Part shown: one piece after another, positions 1-11,023 of the stretch
Layout: each line of letters opens with the position of its first letter
Position numbering within the stretch: the stretch's first letter is position 1
DNA from: Chrysophaeum taylorii
Lineage: Eukaryota > Sar > Pelagophyceae > Pelagomonadales > Pelagomonadaceae
Length of the DNA: 64,000 bases
Assembly (NCBI GenBank): GCA_029834535.1
Contig: JAQMWT010000577.1
Coordinates: forward strand, 43,485-107,484
Direction of reading: 5' to 3'
Notes under the pieces: model-generated
What the model was told of the DNA's origin: nothing
Databases searched by the model: none
The model's input: the letters and a program-made list of their open reading frames with translations, nothing else
Position numbers and translations under genes: made by a program

Positions 1-1971
1 CTTTTCGTCACAGAACAAATCCGCTTTGTTCGCTGCACGCTCACGGCCTACGCCATTGTCGAGAACGTCCCTCCAAACCCCCGAGCTCATCACGAGTACA
101 ACCAACTCGCCAAATGCTATCAGTGCTTAGGTTACGTCCGACACTCCGGTGTCGACAATGCCTCCGCTTTTGGCGACGTCATAAGCAAGGCCCGCTATCT
201 CGCTGTCTATGCGCGCCACCCGCTCACCGATTACAACCTCGAGAGAACCGCTTCTCCTTGGTTATTATCTCCTCCGAGCATGGTTCCACTTCTGGACCCC
301 AATCACACTATCCCCGACGATCTCTGGATCGCCAACCCCGCCCTTCGTGGCACCGTGCCCCGCTCCACCTTGGCTTATTACCAGCACAAGGCCACCTTTT
401 CCTACGCACCCGCCAACACCTCTAAACTCCTGATTTCCGAAAATGCCCGCATATGTCAAATGCTTGCACGCTTCACCAAGCACTTCACGAATCTAGGTCT
501 AGACGCCGATGGCACTCCCTATTCTACCATGACCAACATCTCCCGCCTCCTGGTTTTCGCATTGCTGCACAATCACTTGTCGCAACATCCAACTCTCTCC
601 GCTTGGAACACTCTCCGCTGTTTTCATGCCTTAGAGTCCCAATGTGCTTACCTTTTGGATGGAGCCATCACCGGCACCGTCGCTACTGCCGTCGCCTGCG
701 GCTACTTCCAGCGGGCCTCTCTCACCCTATATTCCAGGCCCCCTCCGATATTGGACTGTTCCCACCAACCCGCAGTCTTCTCCCCAACGCACGCCTGTTC
801 CCTGGATGTTCCCAAGGGCACCGCCTTTCTGGTCGTCGCCTACACCACCTCCTTGGCCGCCGCTCACAGCTGCTCGCCCCCCTCCACTTGGGTCTACATG
901 AATCGCTCGCATCCTGGCTTTGCCGCGATCGACTCACGAGGGCGAATTACTCTCGATGACCCCAAGGGACTCCTAATGTCCGAAGCACGTCCCGACTGCA
1001 GCGAATGCAAGCGCTGTCAATCGCATGTCACCTTTAGTCACAAGAACACTTCCTGGTCACAGGATGAACTCGCCTATGCTCCTGGCCAACATCTCCATAT
1101 GGTTGTATCATACCCGAGCATTACCAAGTGCTATGGTGGCTTTCGTTACATCATGCATTTTGTGTGTATTATCTCAGCACACAAATGGGTGTACTTCCTA
1201 AGGAAACTAGACGCGCAGGGCGTTCTGGCTGGCAACCTCTACGTGGTCAATGTGATTAAGGTCGAATTCGATGTAAATGTGAAAATCATCTCGTCCGATA
1301 CATTTTCAACCTTCCGCTCCGAAGCATTCCACCCGCTCAAGGTGCAACTCGGTATCCAGTTTCAAATCATTGGTCGCCACCTACACCAGCGGAACTTTGC
1401 CGAAAACATCATTAAGGAAAACACCCGAGGCACTGTAGTTCGCGTCCTCAACCCGCGCAGTGTCCGCATCGAAGGAAAGCCCATTGCCGCCGAGTATTAT
1501 CACCCATTTGCTCTGCTGCATAAGATCCAAGCCGACAATCATCAGCGCTCTCATGGACTGCCATCGCGCACAAGCATGACTTGCACCGTCCCCCGGCGCA
1601 TCATGTCACCCATGGCACCGCTCTTGAAGCTCCTTCCCTTTGGCGAACCTGTCACCTTTGTCTACCCTCAAAGTCACAAGCTGGAACCCTCCAGCGTCTC
1701 CGCCTCCTATCTCAACAGCAACAATTACGTCCCAAACCTCCCCGGCACGGACCGATTTATCCGTGATGTTCATAGCTCTATCCTGCTTGTACATCAGGGG
1801 CGATATGGAAAAATCGTCACCTCTAACGACTTCCACGTTGATGCAGACATGCCAGTCAACCGCAACACGGAGATCGAACGGATCAAAGCACTCACGCAGA
1901 CCCCAACAGAGGCACGACAAGAGGATCCGCTCCCAGCTATTAGCGAACAGCAAATGCCGGAAGCTACATAG
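1..1971 (+). pseudogene. Copia-B polyprotein part: C5-MTase C-terminal half, GAG-pre-integrase, integrase
   Basis: Frame 1 is open from the first base to the stop at 1969-1971. Residues near 18-24 read AIVENVPP (nt 52-75), which is motif VI of C5-cytosine methyltransferases. ISKARYLAVYA (about 181-213) fits motif VIII, STMTNISRLL (about 523-552) fits motif IX, and DGAITGTVATAVA (about 658-696) fits motif X. The catalytic PC motif would lie before the window. Next comes a GAG-pre-integrase region with CSECKRC (about 996-1016), then an integrase core with SSD (about 1290) and FAEN (about 1399). The position of the first catalytic Asp appears to read HMVVSYP without Asp. The MTase therefore precedes integrase, as in Copia-A. 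MTase assignment rests on motif spacing and is moderate; integrase is firmer. Confidence 0.75.
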
Positions 1972-2395
1972 GAATCGGAAAATGAGGGCGAGCCTCAAGA
2001 TGACGACCAGGATGACAAACCGGCGATGACGACGAGCACAAAGAACCGGAACCAACCTCCGCTGCTGATCCAAGTCCCGTCAGCGACGAGACACCTGAAC
2101 AGGATTTTTCGTTCCTCAACCGGCCACCTCCGCCGGATGGTAGCATTCCGATGCCCAAACGAAAGGATCGGCTAGAGGTTGTTCTCGGCGATTCCGGTTT
2201 TACCCCAGTTCTCGGGCATCGCAACCAGAGTGACAAACTCAAGGCAGATCGCAAGGACGAGCGCGGATTCCGCATTCCCAAGGATCAACTCTATATCGTG
2301 AAACGTGTCGACGATGGGAAACTTCCCACCAGGCGCATTATCGCTTCAGAGTACGGTCGCAACTGGAAATACCAGCAGGAGTAATCCACGGCTCG
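1972..2395 (+). pseudogene. Copia-B integrase C-terminal/linker region, frameshifted
   Basis: After the stop at 1971 the acidic linker continues in another frame and joins the ORF 2151-2384, which is basic and charged (KRKDRLEVVL, then a tail ending in YQQE). No catalytic motif is seen; in copia polyproteins this is the variable stretch between integrase and RT. A frameshift must lie between about 1930 and 2150. Assigned by position only. Confidence 0.5.
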
Positions 2396-2567
2396 CGCCA
2401 CAGCCAACATGTCCAGCACATTGATGTTCCTCATCAGTGTCAGCGCTCTGCACCAGGGCCATGCCGTCAGCATCGCATCTGATCTCAACATTAGAAGGGA
2501 TGCTAAGCCGCCAAATGATGTCCCGAAAGGATGTCTCCTAGCAAATACCACACAAGACTAAGGTATC

Positions 2568-3789
2568 ATGTGCGGCACTGCACTGGATCTGCAGAGAGAA
2601 ACCGACGCAGAACTCTTGTACGTCGACTTCCCAAGGAAGCCGTACCACTCATCTGTATTGGTCGACCACCTGGACAACGACAATTCTGTTCTCGAGAACT
2701 ATGTGTACCACGACGAACTGTCACCGGCAGAGTATTATGCGCATCAATGGAACCAAGAATTCTGTTGTATGAGCTCCTCTCTTTCATGGGGCATCTCGGC
2801 GCATCAGCACTACCACTTAGCTTCTCGTCACAGACATGCCTTCATGCACGATTCTGGCGAACTCGGACACCTCTTTCTGAGTCAAAGTGATCCGAATCAA
2901 GATATTCTCCAAGAAGTCATGGACTATGACTTGCAGCACATCGACCATGTCGTATTACAACTCGTGACCGCTGAATATATTGTCTATGAGCCCGAGAAGA
3001 TTAACTCAAAGGACTCAGCGAAGAAGATAAGTTAAAGCATATCGCTTCGATTCGCACAAAATTTGAAGGATTGTGCTCCAATGGTGTCTCTAAGCTTGAA
3101 CATTTACCGCCAGACCGTTCGTCTATCTCGACGAAGCTCGTGCTGAATATCAACTATTTCGCTGACGGCACCCCAGACCGCTATAAAGCTCGTCTAGTTG
3201 CCCGAGGTTTCCTGGCACGTGTAGGCATTGACTTTTATGCCACATCCTCACCAACCGCAATGCTTGCCACCAACCGGTTATTGCTCGCCATCGCTGTGAA
3301 GCATAAGCTCCCGGTCGCGCACGCGGACATTCCCCAGGCATGCATCCAATCGGCACTCGATCGCCCGGTATGTATTGACTTACCTCGAGGAATACCTGTC
3401 TCGCAAAACCTTATCCAGCAGATACAGAAGAACCACCCAGAGTCCAAGTTAGTTCTCCGACCCGCCAAGGCTCCCTATGGTCTCAAACTGTCGGCTTTGT
3501 TGTGGAATATTAAGCTTGACTCGTTTCTTCCACAACATGAGTTCGAACGCTCACAAGTCGACACTTGCCTCTATATCAGTTGGGATTGATCTATCAACAG
3601 ATGGGTTCTACTATCCGTCTCAGTCGATGACCTATTGATCACTGGTACCAACACTGCCAAAATTACATCTCTTCGCACCGCGCAGGAGAAGGAATATGGC
3701 AAAGGTACTTGGCATGATAACATCCGATCCTTCCTTGGTATCGATGTACACTACAATGTCTCCGCTGGTCACCTCACTATGAATGTAGC
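2568..3789 (+). pseudogene. Copia-B reverse transcriptase, N-terminal and palm part
   Basis: ORF 2568-3035 is a poorly conserved lead-in. ORF 3071-3589 is a clear copia RT: STKLVLNI, then the hallmark YKARLVARGF (about 3181-3210), followed by the AHADIPQA block and the APYGLKLSALLWN block. A TGA at 3587-3589 interrupts it. The catalytic box SVSVDDLLITG follows at about 3613-3645 in a shifted frame. Reading then runs through FLGIDVHYN to NVA at 3789, where Copia-A has inserted; it resumes at 16494. Dead by stop, frameshift and insertion. Confidence 0.88.
3785..3789. repeat. Target-site duplication GTAGC of Copia-A, left copy
   Basis: GTAGC directly precedes the left LTR; the same five bases directly follow the right LTR at 16494-16498. 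The duplication sits inside Copia-B RT codons and marks the exact integration site. Confidence 0.9.
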
Positions 3790-4202
3790 TGGAGAGATTT
3801 GACCCTCTTCGGGTACATGGTAGATACTGCGTGCAGTCTTAGGCGTGTACAGACCATTCCGCTTGTCACATGCTACTACACAAGGTAGGTTTTTAGGCCC
3901 TGACTCCCCAAGGACATACGGTCCCATAGAAGCGTTTACACTGACAACGAGGAACGAAGCCTCTTGTTAATTAAACAGAAAACCTCATACCTGACGGTAC
4001 GCACCTGAAGGCCTACTCCTCGTTGGAAGAGAACTTCAGACTAATGCTTCATAGTCATGAACAAATAATTGCGGAAGGGGTAAGGAAGGATGAAGCAGAG
4101 GGAAAGCCGTATTACGCGGAGAGAAAACCCTCAAGTAGAAGGAGTGGAAAAGAGGGAGTAAGGAATGCCAGTGTCGTACACATTATAGTGTAGCGCTATG
4201 GA
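3790..4202 (-). repeat. Copia-A 3' LTR
   Basis: 413-bp direct repeat of 16081-16493. On the plus strand it begins TGGAGAGATTTGACCC and ends GTAGCGCTATGGA. It is bordered inside by a minus-strand G-rich polypurine tract and outside by the GTAGC duplication. It should contain promoter and polyadenylation signals, but I do not identify them. Confidence 0.93.
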
Positions 4203-4212
4203 CCCCCTCAAC
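4203..4212 (-). other. Copia-A polypurine tract
   Basis: On the minus strand GTTGAGGGGG abuts the 3' LTR. This is the expected place and composition of the plus-strand DNA primer of an LTR retroelement, and it supports the LTR boundary chosen. Confidence 0.75.
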
Positions 4213-6036
4213 GTGAGGGAAAGGCTTTATGCGTTCCAGACGTTCTTGAGTGTGAAGCTTGTGTACGATACATGAGAGCATCGAAGAACTTAAACACAAA
4301 ACAACAACATAAATGATAAGGTAACATAACAATTAACATTAGGAGGAAGTTGGAAGTGCTTGTCACATTACGTAATGAATCAGCATCCACAACGTCAGAT
4401 GTGTGGTCCAACTCATCATCACTATTGTCTTCGAGTTTCTTTAATTCTGGAGAGGAAGTGTCATGATCTTCGAACTGGTCGTTAGTTGTAGTGTTGTTTG
4501 TAGTTGTCGCGTCGCAGAGATCGGCAAGTGGTGACATGACGGAAGACAAATAGGACATAGCCGCAGCAGGTGTTAGAGTATGCAGATCTGTTGCAGGAAT
4601 AACATGATCCTGTGCATCAGACATAGCAGTATGTAAGCCAGCAGCTGTATCTTCGATTATGTTTTGCTGTGTCTCCTCAAAAGTATTTGGAGGAGACTGT
4701 TCAACAGAAGTGATTAAGGATTTAGAAATCACATGAGCTAAGACAGCAAGGGTAGACAATGTAGCATCCTGGTGCATCTGGTAGCTGGAAAGCAAATTGT
4801 CCAAGAGTGACACGTGTTTTGTGTTCTCGGTCACTTGCGCGTTGAGAGCATCGTTAGCATTTTGAAGTTGAGTGATGGTTTCCAAAGCATCGGAGAGTCG
4901 TTGATCACGTTCTAAAGATCGCTTATCACTCTTGGCGATGTGCAAAGAAAGTGATTGTATTTCTTATCTTAAAAGTCGCAAAGTTTCATGCACATTGTCA
5001 GGAGGTACATCTGTAGTAGGTCCAACTTGTGCTTGTTTGACATTAGACAATTTAGTGTCCGAAAATGCGTATATTGTGGCAGAAGGATAGCCAACTTGGA
5101 TATGTACATTTTTGAAAGCAGTCTGATGCTCTGGGACTAACTTAATGAAGTAGTCCAACATTGGCGGTAACATCTCGTGAGAAGTATCATTAATCTGGCG
5201 TGAAACATCATTAACAAAACCTTCAATGAGAACAGCAAGCAACTCATCCGGGTTTGTAATAATGCAGACTTTATCTTCAACGGACTATAGTAATGACCAA
5301 GCCGTTACAATGATTTCGATATTAATGGTAGAAATATGAGGTAGCTGTAGCAAAAGGGGTGAGTGATCGTCTGGGTTAATTACTCTAGCAGAAGCGCCAA
5401 GGTTGTGAGTAGCCATGCATTTAATGAGCGCATCTTTGAGCAACTTATTTATTGGAATGGACTTTCCAAAGCGCAAGATGATGGCGCGCATGTGGGCTGC
5501 TGGGTCATTATGACACGGAAGATGAAACGAATGAAGACGATTTCTAGTTAATGCAGTCCCGTGTTGCGATAGATTGCACACAACGCAGGTCAAAAAGAAA
5601 ATTGGACGGGGCACATCGAAGCAGTACGTGGCATGTTGTGCTGATGACAAATGCTCTTCAATGATTTTAGTAATTTCGTCCGTTTTGACTTCGTCTTCAG
5701 TACAAATGGCGAGAGCAAGCGGCGTACCCGGTGCGTCCGTTTGATCGAAGCATTTAGTGCAAAGCACATGTCTTTGACAACTCCCTTAATTGGTGGGTAT
5801 CTATGCAAGCGAGTGCCTTCATTTAGCGGTACATTTGGTGCATTACGTATACGTTTGGTCTTTAAGCACAGGAGGGAGCTCAAGAAATGAAGATTATCAA
5901 CTTTATTGTTCTGTTGTGCGTCGGTGAGCAGCTGTTGGATAGCCTGGGACCAACATTGAAAATCTATAGGTGGTGGGAGGTGGAAGTTCGGTGGTTGAGT
6001 ACATAGCGAAAGAACGTTCCCAGACATCATCGCCAT
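4208..6036 (-). pseudogene. Copia-A third ORF, env-like membrane/coiled-coil protein (broken)
   Basis: About 1.8 kb lies between the RNase H stop and the 3' LTR. ORFs 5767-5285, 5242-4964 and 4945-4208 are in one frame, separated only by two in-frame stop codons, and a further upstream piece (6036-5590) joins by a frameshift. Together they give roughly 600 codons. The segment from about 4945 to 4800 has a heptad-like, Leu/Gln/Asn-rich pattern (ALETITQLQNANDALN) suggesting a coiled coil. Near the C-terminus a hydrophobic stretch (NFLLMLIVMLPYHLCCC, about 4345-4295) could span a membrane. A coiled coil plus membrane segment 3' of pol resembles the env-like ORF of Sirevirus copia elements. I recognise no sequence family; function is inference. 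Confidence 0.5.
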
Positions 6037-6424
6037 AACGTCGAATTTGCTGTGCTTTCACAAATAGTACTCTGCGGTTTTGACAGGAGTGTCAACATCA
6101 TGTCGAGTCGATCTTGACGTGGGGGTCACCGGTGTTTTAGTTCCTTGAGCAACAGAGTGATACGACGGTCGTTTACGGTTATTGGGAGAGCCAGTAGGAG
6201 CAAGTGCCGGATTCATAGCATTAAAGGGTGAGGATAGGGCAGATATTCACCCCGTCCACGATTCAATACTGAGTATCGTCGGCTCGCGGCGTCTTTATTC
6301 TTGGCTGGGTTCATCTTTTGTAAACATATACGGAGATCACATATTATGTTTTCAGCGAGCCGCAATTGCCGTTTCTGTGAGCGCTAGTTTAATGTCATTG
6401 CGGACATAGTAACAAGGGTAATGA
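6037..6424 (-). other. Spacer between Copia-A pol and ORF3
   Basis: About 390 bases with no convincing reading frame on the element's strand. It may hold the leader of ORF3. No repeat or RNA gene is seen. Confidence 0.4.
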
Positions 6425-7600
6425 TTAAATATCTTGTTGGGCTATGGGTTGTTGTAGACCAAGTAACGTGCGAAACCTAGCGAAGAGAGGAGCACCAAAG
6501 GGCTTAGTGAATCCGTCAGCGATATTTTTGGTGCCAGAAACATGGTGCAAGCGAATACGTCCTAGGTGAACATAGTCACGAATACGAAACCAGCGTGTGC
6601 TATTGGCTTTGGCTTTGGTTGCACTATCAGGCTTATTCGATAGGTGGATGGCAGAAGCAGAGTTTCCAAGTATAGGACTGTTGCGCATAAATGACATGTC
6701 TGAAGGGAGAGGGTTGTCATGAGCATCGTAATCTAATAATAAATCATTCCCTGGAGGTTGGCGAAGATAGTATTGCGGGTTTATAGCAAAAGCCATCTCC
6801 GTTAACAGTTTACGTAACCAGAGCACATCATCAGCACACATATTAAGGGCAATAAGCTCACTCTCATGCGTGGAAGTGGCTGTGATAGGTTGTAGTTTGG
6901 ACTTCCAAGTGATAAGGGAACCAAACAAAAAGATAGCATAACCAGTTGTAGATTTGCGGTTTAGTTCATAAGATGGTGCATTATCAGCGTCGACGAACGC
7001 GACCAGTGGATCAAAATTACCTGAATTCACTTGGTCTTTAGTGTGGTCCAACATAGTTGCCATATCGGTACGATTGCCGATGAGAGATCTAAGATGGTCC
7101 ATTAGAGCGGAAGAACCAGAGTAGTACCATAGTCGAAGATTGCGATTTTCTGGTTTGCGCAAATAGCGAAGTACTCCTGTTAATACCTGGACGTGCAGAT
7201 ATTCTGGATTGTGCATTCCTCGGGAACAGCGACTAAGGCTTTGTGATAAACCAGGGCGACAGGCCAACTGTACAAAAGTGAGCTTGCCGAGTAGGGTGGA
7301 GAAGGTGTGTTGGATGAACTTGTTCATATCAGAGGATGACTCTCCAGTTTTATATATAATTGAAGGAGACATAGGGGTTGATGTGGGACGTAACTGCGTT
7401 AAGATGGGATACTCTTCAAACAATGCATCAATCTTAGCTTGGCAATCAAGTGAGATGGAGCCATCAATAGAGCGCGTTATTCGCATACCTATGAGAGTAT
7501 GAACTTCTTCAATGTTTTCAACCGAATATTCTTTCTTTATTTCATGTTGGAATTCACGATGTAGACGTTCCGATATACAGATGATAACAACATCATCCAC
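6425..7600 (-). pseudogene. Copia-A reverse transcriptase C-terminal half and RNase H
   Basis: A 391-codon ORF beginning in the RT catalytic box (SVDDVVII when the preceding bases are read in this frame). It then carries the copia connection region (LIGMRITRS; LLGKLTFVQLACRPGLSQ; VLRYLRK) and RNase H: AFVDADNAPS, the STTGYAIFLFGSLITWKS block, and the HESELIALN block. It ends with the typical copia tail LHHVSGTKNIADGFTK. It overlaps the upstream ORF by about 60 bases in a different frame; a single frameshift at about 7600-7620 separates the two RT halves. No special slippery signal was identified, so decay is the simpler reading. Confidence 0.92.
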
Positions 7601-10116
7601 TGATAGAGTACAAAGTAAAACGTAGTGTCGGATTGGACTTTGGCATAGATGCAGGTATATGTTCGAAAGCGTCGATAGCCTAGCGTGTCGAAGAAACCAT
7701 TTATGGTTTGGTTCCAGAGTGCAGGACGCTGTCGTAATCCATAAAGAGATTCGAGTAGTTTTGGGAGACGTCGTCCTTGGTACTTTGCATCTTCAGGATC
7801 CAGTAGGTGAATACCTTGTGGCAATTTAACGTAGACATGAGATGCTATGGGGGCTTGAACAAACGCATTAGGCACATCTATGTGATAGACGGGAAGTCGG
7901 AGGTGGGCTGCGAGCGCCAGAACACGACGGATACCAGTGAGCTGTGCCATTGGACTAAATGTGTTAAAAAAGTCGGTGCCCAGGGAGGCTAAGAATTCCT
8001 GTAGGACCAATCTCGCTTTATGTTTGATGTATTCGCCGGCAGCGTTGGTCTTTATACGTAATACCAGCCGGGTATCAATAGGCTTGGAATTGGCCATAGG
8101 CAACGATAGCTTGAAACATCCAAATTGGACAATCTCAAAAATCTCCTTGGAAATTGCGGAGATATAAGCCTTGCGATCAGCATCGGAAAGACCTTTTAGG
8201 CAGGTCGACTCATACTCATCAATCTCGATATCATTGGCTTGAATTTTATATTCGTCCGGACCAACAGTGCTGGGATCTTGATCTTGAGTGAGGTGGATGA
8301 TCGTGTAAGAATCAGCAATAGCGTTAGTGTGATCGGGATCGGGAGTTTCGACAAGTTGAAGAACAAGTAGAGGATCATCTCCAAGGTGTGTATCAATGTA
8401 ATGAGATTGCACAGTGATGTAGTCTTCGATGGCGGAGAGGTGGGGTTCTGAAGCGCCATAAGAAGCATCGTTATGATCCAAAAAAGAATGGGGCGTGAGC
8501 AAAGCGCAAGCATATTGAGCAGGAGGAACTTGAAAAGCTTGAACGTGTTCAGAAATGAGATGAACAAGAGCGCGAGGAAGGTGAAGGTCCGAGAGGCTGA
8601 AGTCGTCGAGGAGATGAACGGGAGTGGCATCCGCCGACGGATGGTTAAGGCTACTATGACACATGCCAGAAGAAGACTGGAATAGCGCTTGATGAACATG
8701 ATGATGATGAGTTTGTGTAAATTCCCCCTCTGGAGGCATAGCCATCCAGTGGAAGCCATGAGCAGCATGAAGGGAGTGGAGGGTGGGGTCGCAGAAGGTA
8801 ATGTACTGCTTGGAGAGGTCATACTTGAAATCAGCAAGCGCACCACCAGCTTGTTTATAAGCGGCAACGGTGGGCGAAGCAATTCGAGTGAGGACTGCAT
8901 TGAGATTAGTATTGCGACGAGGCTGAGGGTCATAAGGACCGCGGGTGAGACGAAGGACGTCTTGTGAGTATAGGGGCCGATCGGAAGGTAAAATATGGAA
9001 AGTATTGGATGACTCTTCAAATGCCGGAGGTGTGGCGACAGAAGCAGCGGGAGCACAGGCTGGAACTGGAGTAGGAGCGTGTGCGGAAGGTGAATTATGC
9101 CCCCTCTCGTGTTCAGTGTCGTTGGACATAGCACTCCCCATCTGCAACGCATCACTGGGGGTGCTGTGAACAGAAAAGGGTATTTCAGGCAAAGGTGCGG
9201 GTGGGGAATGTTGTTCGTAATCGGGAGGAGAATGGGAAGTTAGATGAGGGAAGGTAAGTTTAGAGGAGACACGGACTTGGCCGTTTTCAGGGTTGAGGAC
9301 AACATCGGATAAGTGGTTAACATAGGGTTTAACTAGAGGGTTAATAACATTAGCGCCACATAAGTATATGTAGGGACGACATCGAGGTTCATATTTGTGA
9401 AATTCATTAGACTCCAGAGGCAAATAACAAACAGAACCAAAAGGTTTGAGGTAGTCTTGTTGTGGAAAAATACATTGGTCCAACAAGACTTGTTGGGGAC
9501 TTAGCACTTTATTATAAATGCGTTCGAGAGACACATTAGGGAGGAGATTGTACGACTGAATGGCATGTATAACAGCCCATGGATAGTGTGGGGCCGGATT
9601 GGTTAGGGGGTGACTTTTATATGATACATTAAGCATATGCCGGAGTCGTGTAGACGCAGCAGTTGCAATATGACCCACAGCGGCTTCTACTTCGTGATTA
9701 AAAACATGCAAGTAGGGAGGGAAAGCAGACATATTAATGCCATGTTCAACACGGAAGGGAGTGGTAATGTGTTGAGCTAAATAGGGTTTAAAAGAATCAC
9801 AATAAATTTGCTTTAATTGTACATGAACATAGGTGGAGCAAAAATTACGAACAAACTCGAGGTCATTACAAAATTCGCTAGCATTAGTAGTACGACAAAA
9901 GTACACCAACCAAAATTTAGAGATGGGACATTTGAAGACCAAAATGTGTCGAAAAGAGCCCCATTCGGAGAGGACAGATACATAGCCACCATCGCATGCC
10001 CAGGCTTCACCAGGTTGAAAGATTTTTCCGAAGGAAGATTGCGTGGTAAGATGATGTGGATGTGGAAAACTTTTTTTATGTAAGGTACAATCCACACAAA
10101 ATTTACGGTAGGGCAC
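7537..10116 (-). pseudogene. Copia-A integrase and reverse transcriptase N-terminal half
   Basis: An 859-codon ORF. The N-terminus has FCVDCTLHK, the end of the zinc-binding region. The integrase core keeps all three acidic positions: Asp in WACDGG, Asp in IYCDSFKP, and Glu in FNHEVEAAV. A long Pro/Ser/His-rich linker follows, then copia RT: SKPIDTRLVLRIK, the HKARLVLQEF block, the HIDVPNAFVQA block, and SLYGLRQRPALWNQ. The ORF drifts out of frame just before the YVDD box. Integrase residues look intact, so this part decayed recently. It would integrate element cDNA into the genome and, with the next ORF, reverse-transcribe it. Confidence 0.92.
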
Positions 10117-10656
10117 ATCTGAAGGGTGATGACCCGGGCTGGCAATGACCTGAACGCCCTTTATAGGCTGAGAGTCGCCAGAATGGTGCGTGTTGTGGAA
10201 ATTTGTTGCACGTCTTTGGGCATCTCAAAAAGCCAGAGTGCCTCTGGCATGTACTTTTCTATCGAAAGAAGCGTGTTTCTCGTGTAACTGTCTTGGAGTT
10301 ATGAGAGGGGTGTGTTGTGGTTTTGTTTTGGGGATAGATGGTTCATCTAAGGATGAAATGTTAGACATGAATACATGTGCTACTGAATCGAGATGGAACG
10401 AAGGAAGTTCTTGGTTAGATGAGAGTTTGTCACAACATTGGAATACTTTATTATAAATATATAGCATTGTGATAGAACTCAGGTTTAGTATTAAAGATGA
10501 GTCAGTTTGAAATATGTTAGTGAAAAAGGTTGACCTATACTTCTTGGTTATAGAAGTATGATCAGGGTCGAAAGATGGTGATAACGTTAATTTACGTAAA
10601 TCATAGACAAGCTGACACAAGTGTGTATAAATTACATGATAGGTCCCAGCCGGAAT
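10117..10656 (-). pseudogene. Copia-A segment between MTase and integrase (GAG-pre-integrase)
   Basis: ORF 10620-10225 plus a short stretch reaching the integrase ORF after a stop. The start, VIPAGTYHVIY (about 10655-10620), is the continuation of MTase motif X beyond the SINE. The C-terminal part (RQLHEKHASFDRK) fits a GAG-pre-integrase His motif that precedes the FCVDC Cys motif. The rest is not recognised. Confidence 0.55.
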
Positions 10657-11023
10657 AACTAACTAACTAACTTCAGACCTCTCCCGGGCATGGGAGCCAG
10701 GCCGGGCCGACAGGTGCCAGTCCGGAATCACGGGCCTGTAGACGAGGAGCGCCGAAAGGTCGGCCGGCGGAGAGTGACCATCAAGCTTGTCGCCATGCGA
10801 CGAGGAGACCGCGATGTGACTGACAACCAACTCGTCGATAACCTTCCGTCTTCGCCCCCCGGCCATACCCCGTCCCACTGCGAAAGTTCCGGCTGCCAAC
10901 CGGCCCGCCCGGGAGGCGAATAGGTGCCAACCTACGCCGGGAGGGCGGATGCCCTCGCAAGGCTCAGGATTCATGAGGCACCGTCCTCCATCGCAACCGC
11001 AGTCGGCGATCAGGGTAAGGGTA
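10657..11023 (-). mobile_element. SINE-1, inside the Copia-A MTase gene
   Basis: A roughly 365-bp repeat, minus orientation, with its (GTTA)n tail at 10657-10672 followed inward by the shared LINE-like tail (CTCTCCCGGGCATGGGAGCC). Four further copies in this window match it at length. Its 5' end includes the CCCTTACCCTGATCGCC region, so it is among the longest copies. I find no clear flanking duplication, which suggests a small rearrangement on insertion. It splits codons of MTase motif X. No convincing pol III A and B boxes were identified by eye. Confidence 0.85.

Noticed and set aside
4964-5285. Stop-codon readthrough or recoding in Copia-A ORF3
   Set aside because: Two in-frame stops plus a frameshift upstream are better explained by decay.
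7537-7620. Programmed frameshift inside Copia-A RT
   Set aside because: The two pol ORFs overlap by about 60 bases, but the break lies in the middle of the RT domain, where programmed shifts are not expected. Simple mutation is more likely.
10380-10420. FHLDSVAHVFMSN as the Copia-A protease active site
   Set aside because: It resembles the copia LDSGA signature, but a better match with conserved context (YADTCASQHV) lies in ORF 13416-12706 and is repeated in Copia-A2.
10657-10923. Protein-coding genes in SINE copies (77-146 codon ORFs)
   Set aside because: The same open frames recur only because the GC-rich repeat recurs; both strands are open and nothing indicates selection on protein.
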